DNA of 64,000 nucleotides from Paenibacillus lentus (lineage in GTDB: Bacteria > Bacillota > Bacilli > Paenibacillales > Paenibacillaceae), in the NCBI RefSeq assembly GCF_003931855.1, contig NZ_CP034248.1:496001-560000 (forward strand). The letters are read 5' to 3'. The position numbers were made by a program, and so were the translations under genes. The notes beneath the pieces were generated by a model, which was not told the DNA's origin, ran no database searches, and saw only the letters and a list, made by a program, of their open reading frames with translations. Below, piece by piece: positions 62,767 to 64,000 of this stretch (its first letter is position 1; every line of letters starts with the position of its first letter).

Positions 62767-64000
62767 CTAGCACATATTATATACTTTATTACTCCTAATT
62801 AGTGTTAACGCCTCCTCCTCAGGCAAAGGCCTGCTGATGTAAAAGCCTTGAATAAGATCGTACCTGGACTGCTTCACATGCTCCAGCTGCTTCACGGTTT
62901 CTACGCCCTCGGCCACGATATTCAAGCCCATCCGTCTACCGATCAGAACCATAGCCCGGGCGAGGGAGCACTCATCCCCTTGATCCGAAATTTGAGTAAT
63001 AAATGATGGGCTGATCTTCAACGTAGTCAGCGGCAACTGCTGCAAGTAACTGAGAGATATATAACCTGTTCCAAAATTATCCAAGGCCAGATGAACCCCC
63101 GCAGCTTGTAGCTTCTCCAGCTTGCCAATCAATACGTCAGGGCAGATCATCCCCAAAGATACGGACTCGGTGATTTCAAGCTCCAGATGCTCGGGAGACA
63201 ATCCCGTGTCTTTCAAAATGCGGAGCACCATATCGACAAAATCCTCCTGTACAAGTTGAACAATGGATATGTTCACGGAAATCCTCAGCTGCCCATACGC
63301 TTCAAACTGCAATTTCGCCGCAAACCGGCAGGACTCCGCCAGCACCCATTCCCCAATAGGGACGATTAATCTGCTATCTTCAGCGATCCGGATGAAGGTC
63401 AGTGGAGAGAGCGGACCAAGCACAGAGCTATTCCAACGAATCAAGGCCTCAAAGCCCATTATCCGGCCTGTCCTACGGCTGATTTTGGGCTGATAATGCA
63501 GTATAAATTCGTTATTTTCAATGCCATGACGAAGCTGCGTCTCCAGTTGAACCCGTTCGTTGAATGTCCTGAGAAACGCCGGATCGAACAATACATATTT
63601 ACCTTTACCCGCTTCCTTGGCGTTATACATCGCCACATCCGCATTTCTCAAGATTTCCTCCACATTGCGGCCATCCTTCGGATAAAAGGAAATGCCGACG
63701 CTTACAGACACCGCCAGATCGCTATCATTCATTCGGAACGGCTCTTTGAATCCCGTGATCACTCTTTCTGCCACAGCTATCGCCTCCGACTCATCCTGAA
63801 TGTCGCGCATGAACACGACAAACTCATCACCCCCGAAACGAAACAGCATCGCCCTATTGCCAATCATGCTAGTAAGCCGCCGGCTAGCCTCTATAAGCAA
63901 CTGATCCCCGAACTTATGCCCCAAAGTATCGTTTACATACTTGAAATTATCGGTATCGACAAAAAATATTGCCGCCATCGCATCCGATGCAGCAAAATAT
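62767..64000 (-). CDS. GGDEF-EAL cyclic-di-GMP protein, N-terminal part outside the window
   Basis: The frame is open to the window edge, so the true start and any sensor domain lie beyond 64000. The visible part has a GGDEF domain with intact FGGDEF and no RxxD inhibitory site at the usual place, followed by an EAL domain starting with EALIRW. In the EAL part the DDFGTG motif reads DNFGTG and the LKID motif reads LKIS, so metal-binding residues are partly changed; the Glu, Asn and QG motifs remain. The diguanylate cyclase half may be active while phosphodiesterase activity is doubtful. Confidence 0.9.
   Translation of the reverse strand, partial: YFAASDAMAAIFFVDTDNFKYVNDTLGHKFGDQLLIEASRRLTSMIGNRAMLFRFGGDEFVVFMRDIQDESEAIAVAERVITGFKEPFRMNDSDLAVSVSVGISFYPKDGRNVEEILRNADVAMYNAKEAGKGKYVLFDPAFLRTFNERVQLETQLRHGIENNEFILHYQPKISRRTGRIMGFEALIRWNSSVLGPLSPLTFIRIAEDSRLIVPIGEWVLAESCRFAAKLQFEAYGQLRISVNISIVQLVQEDFVDMVLRILKDTGLSPEHLELEITESVSLGMICPDVLIGKLEKLQAAGVHLALDNFGTGYISLSYLQQLPLTTLKISPSFITQISDQGDECSLARAMVLIGRRMGLNIVAEGVETVKQLEHVKQSRYDLIQGFYISRPLPEEEALTLIRSNKVYNMC

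Overview
The window looks like a chromosomal segment of a Paenibacillus-type member of the Bacillales. The evidence is the family make-up (YesM/YesN two-component pairs beside LplA/LplB/LplC-like sugar ABC transporters, XylR/XylA/XylB, an ECF sigma factor with a DUF4179/DUF5643-like anti-sigma factor), strong AGGAGG ribosome binding sites, TTG and GTG starts, and CcpA-type cre-like sites. The species is inferred, not proven. No rRNA, tRNA or CRISPR array was seen.

Layout. (1) 1-4050: an AT-rich accessory patch with three minus-strand orphan genes, two of them HEPN-like. The middle gene is split by an IS3-family element. Two related ~41-bp elements, reminiscent of integron attC ends, sit between the genes. 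(2) 4215-13706: a ferric/phosphosugar-type ABC transporter with two paralogous binding proteins, preceded by an ascorbate-type PTS (IIC, IIB) and its PRD-domain activator. (3) 13707-19027: a P-loop ATPase, a frameshifted Lys-rich small gene, a thioredoxin-like gene, many degenerate short tandem repeats, and an IS1182-family element with a 7-bp target duplication. (4) 19028-23516: an AraC regulator divergent from an oxidoreductase and two sugar-phosphate isomerase/epimerase genes. (5) 23676-24733: a TetR regulator and an SMR efflux pump.

(6) 25173-43203: a large minus-strand locus for mannose-containing glycans. A sensor kinase and an AraC-type response regulator precede a lipoprotein binding protein, two permeases, and GH3, GH38, GH125, GH130 and GH38 enzymes. 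None of the enzymes shows a signal peptide, so the logic is import of oligosaccharides followed by cytoplasmic trimming. (7) 43396-46590: a LolD/MacB-type ATPase and an FtsX-type permease. (8) 47231-51582: xylB and xylA, with divergent xylR and a clear XylR operator over the xylA -35 box. (9) 52133-54883: an ECF sigma factor, a membrane anti-sigma factor, and a secreted protein that duplicates the anti-sigma factor's outer domain. This is the most unusual system here. (10) 54978-61458: a second sugar transporter with its own kinase and response regulator, in the same order as region 6. (11) 61812-64000: a nucleoside hydrolase and a GGDEF-EAL protein cut by the window edge.

Two themes link the window. 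Closely related palindromes (TGAAAGCACTTTCA and TGTAAGCACTTACA) precede the two YesMN-type sugar transporter operons, and two canonical cre matches precede other carbohydrate operons, which suggests shared catabolite control. Degenerate tandem repeats, mostly with a period near 10 bp, fill many intergenic or 3' untranslated stretches, and similar expansions appear in linker regions of three coding sequences.
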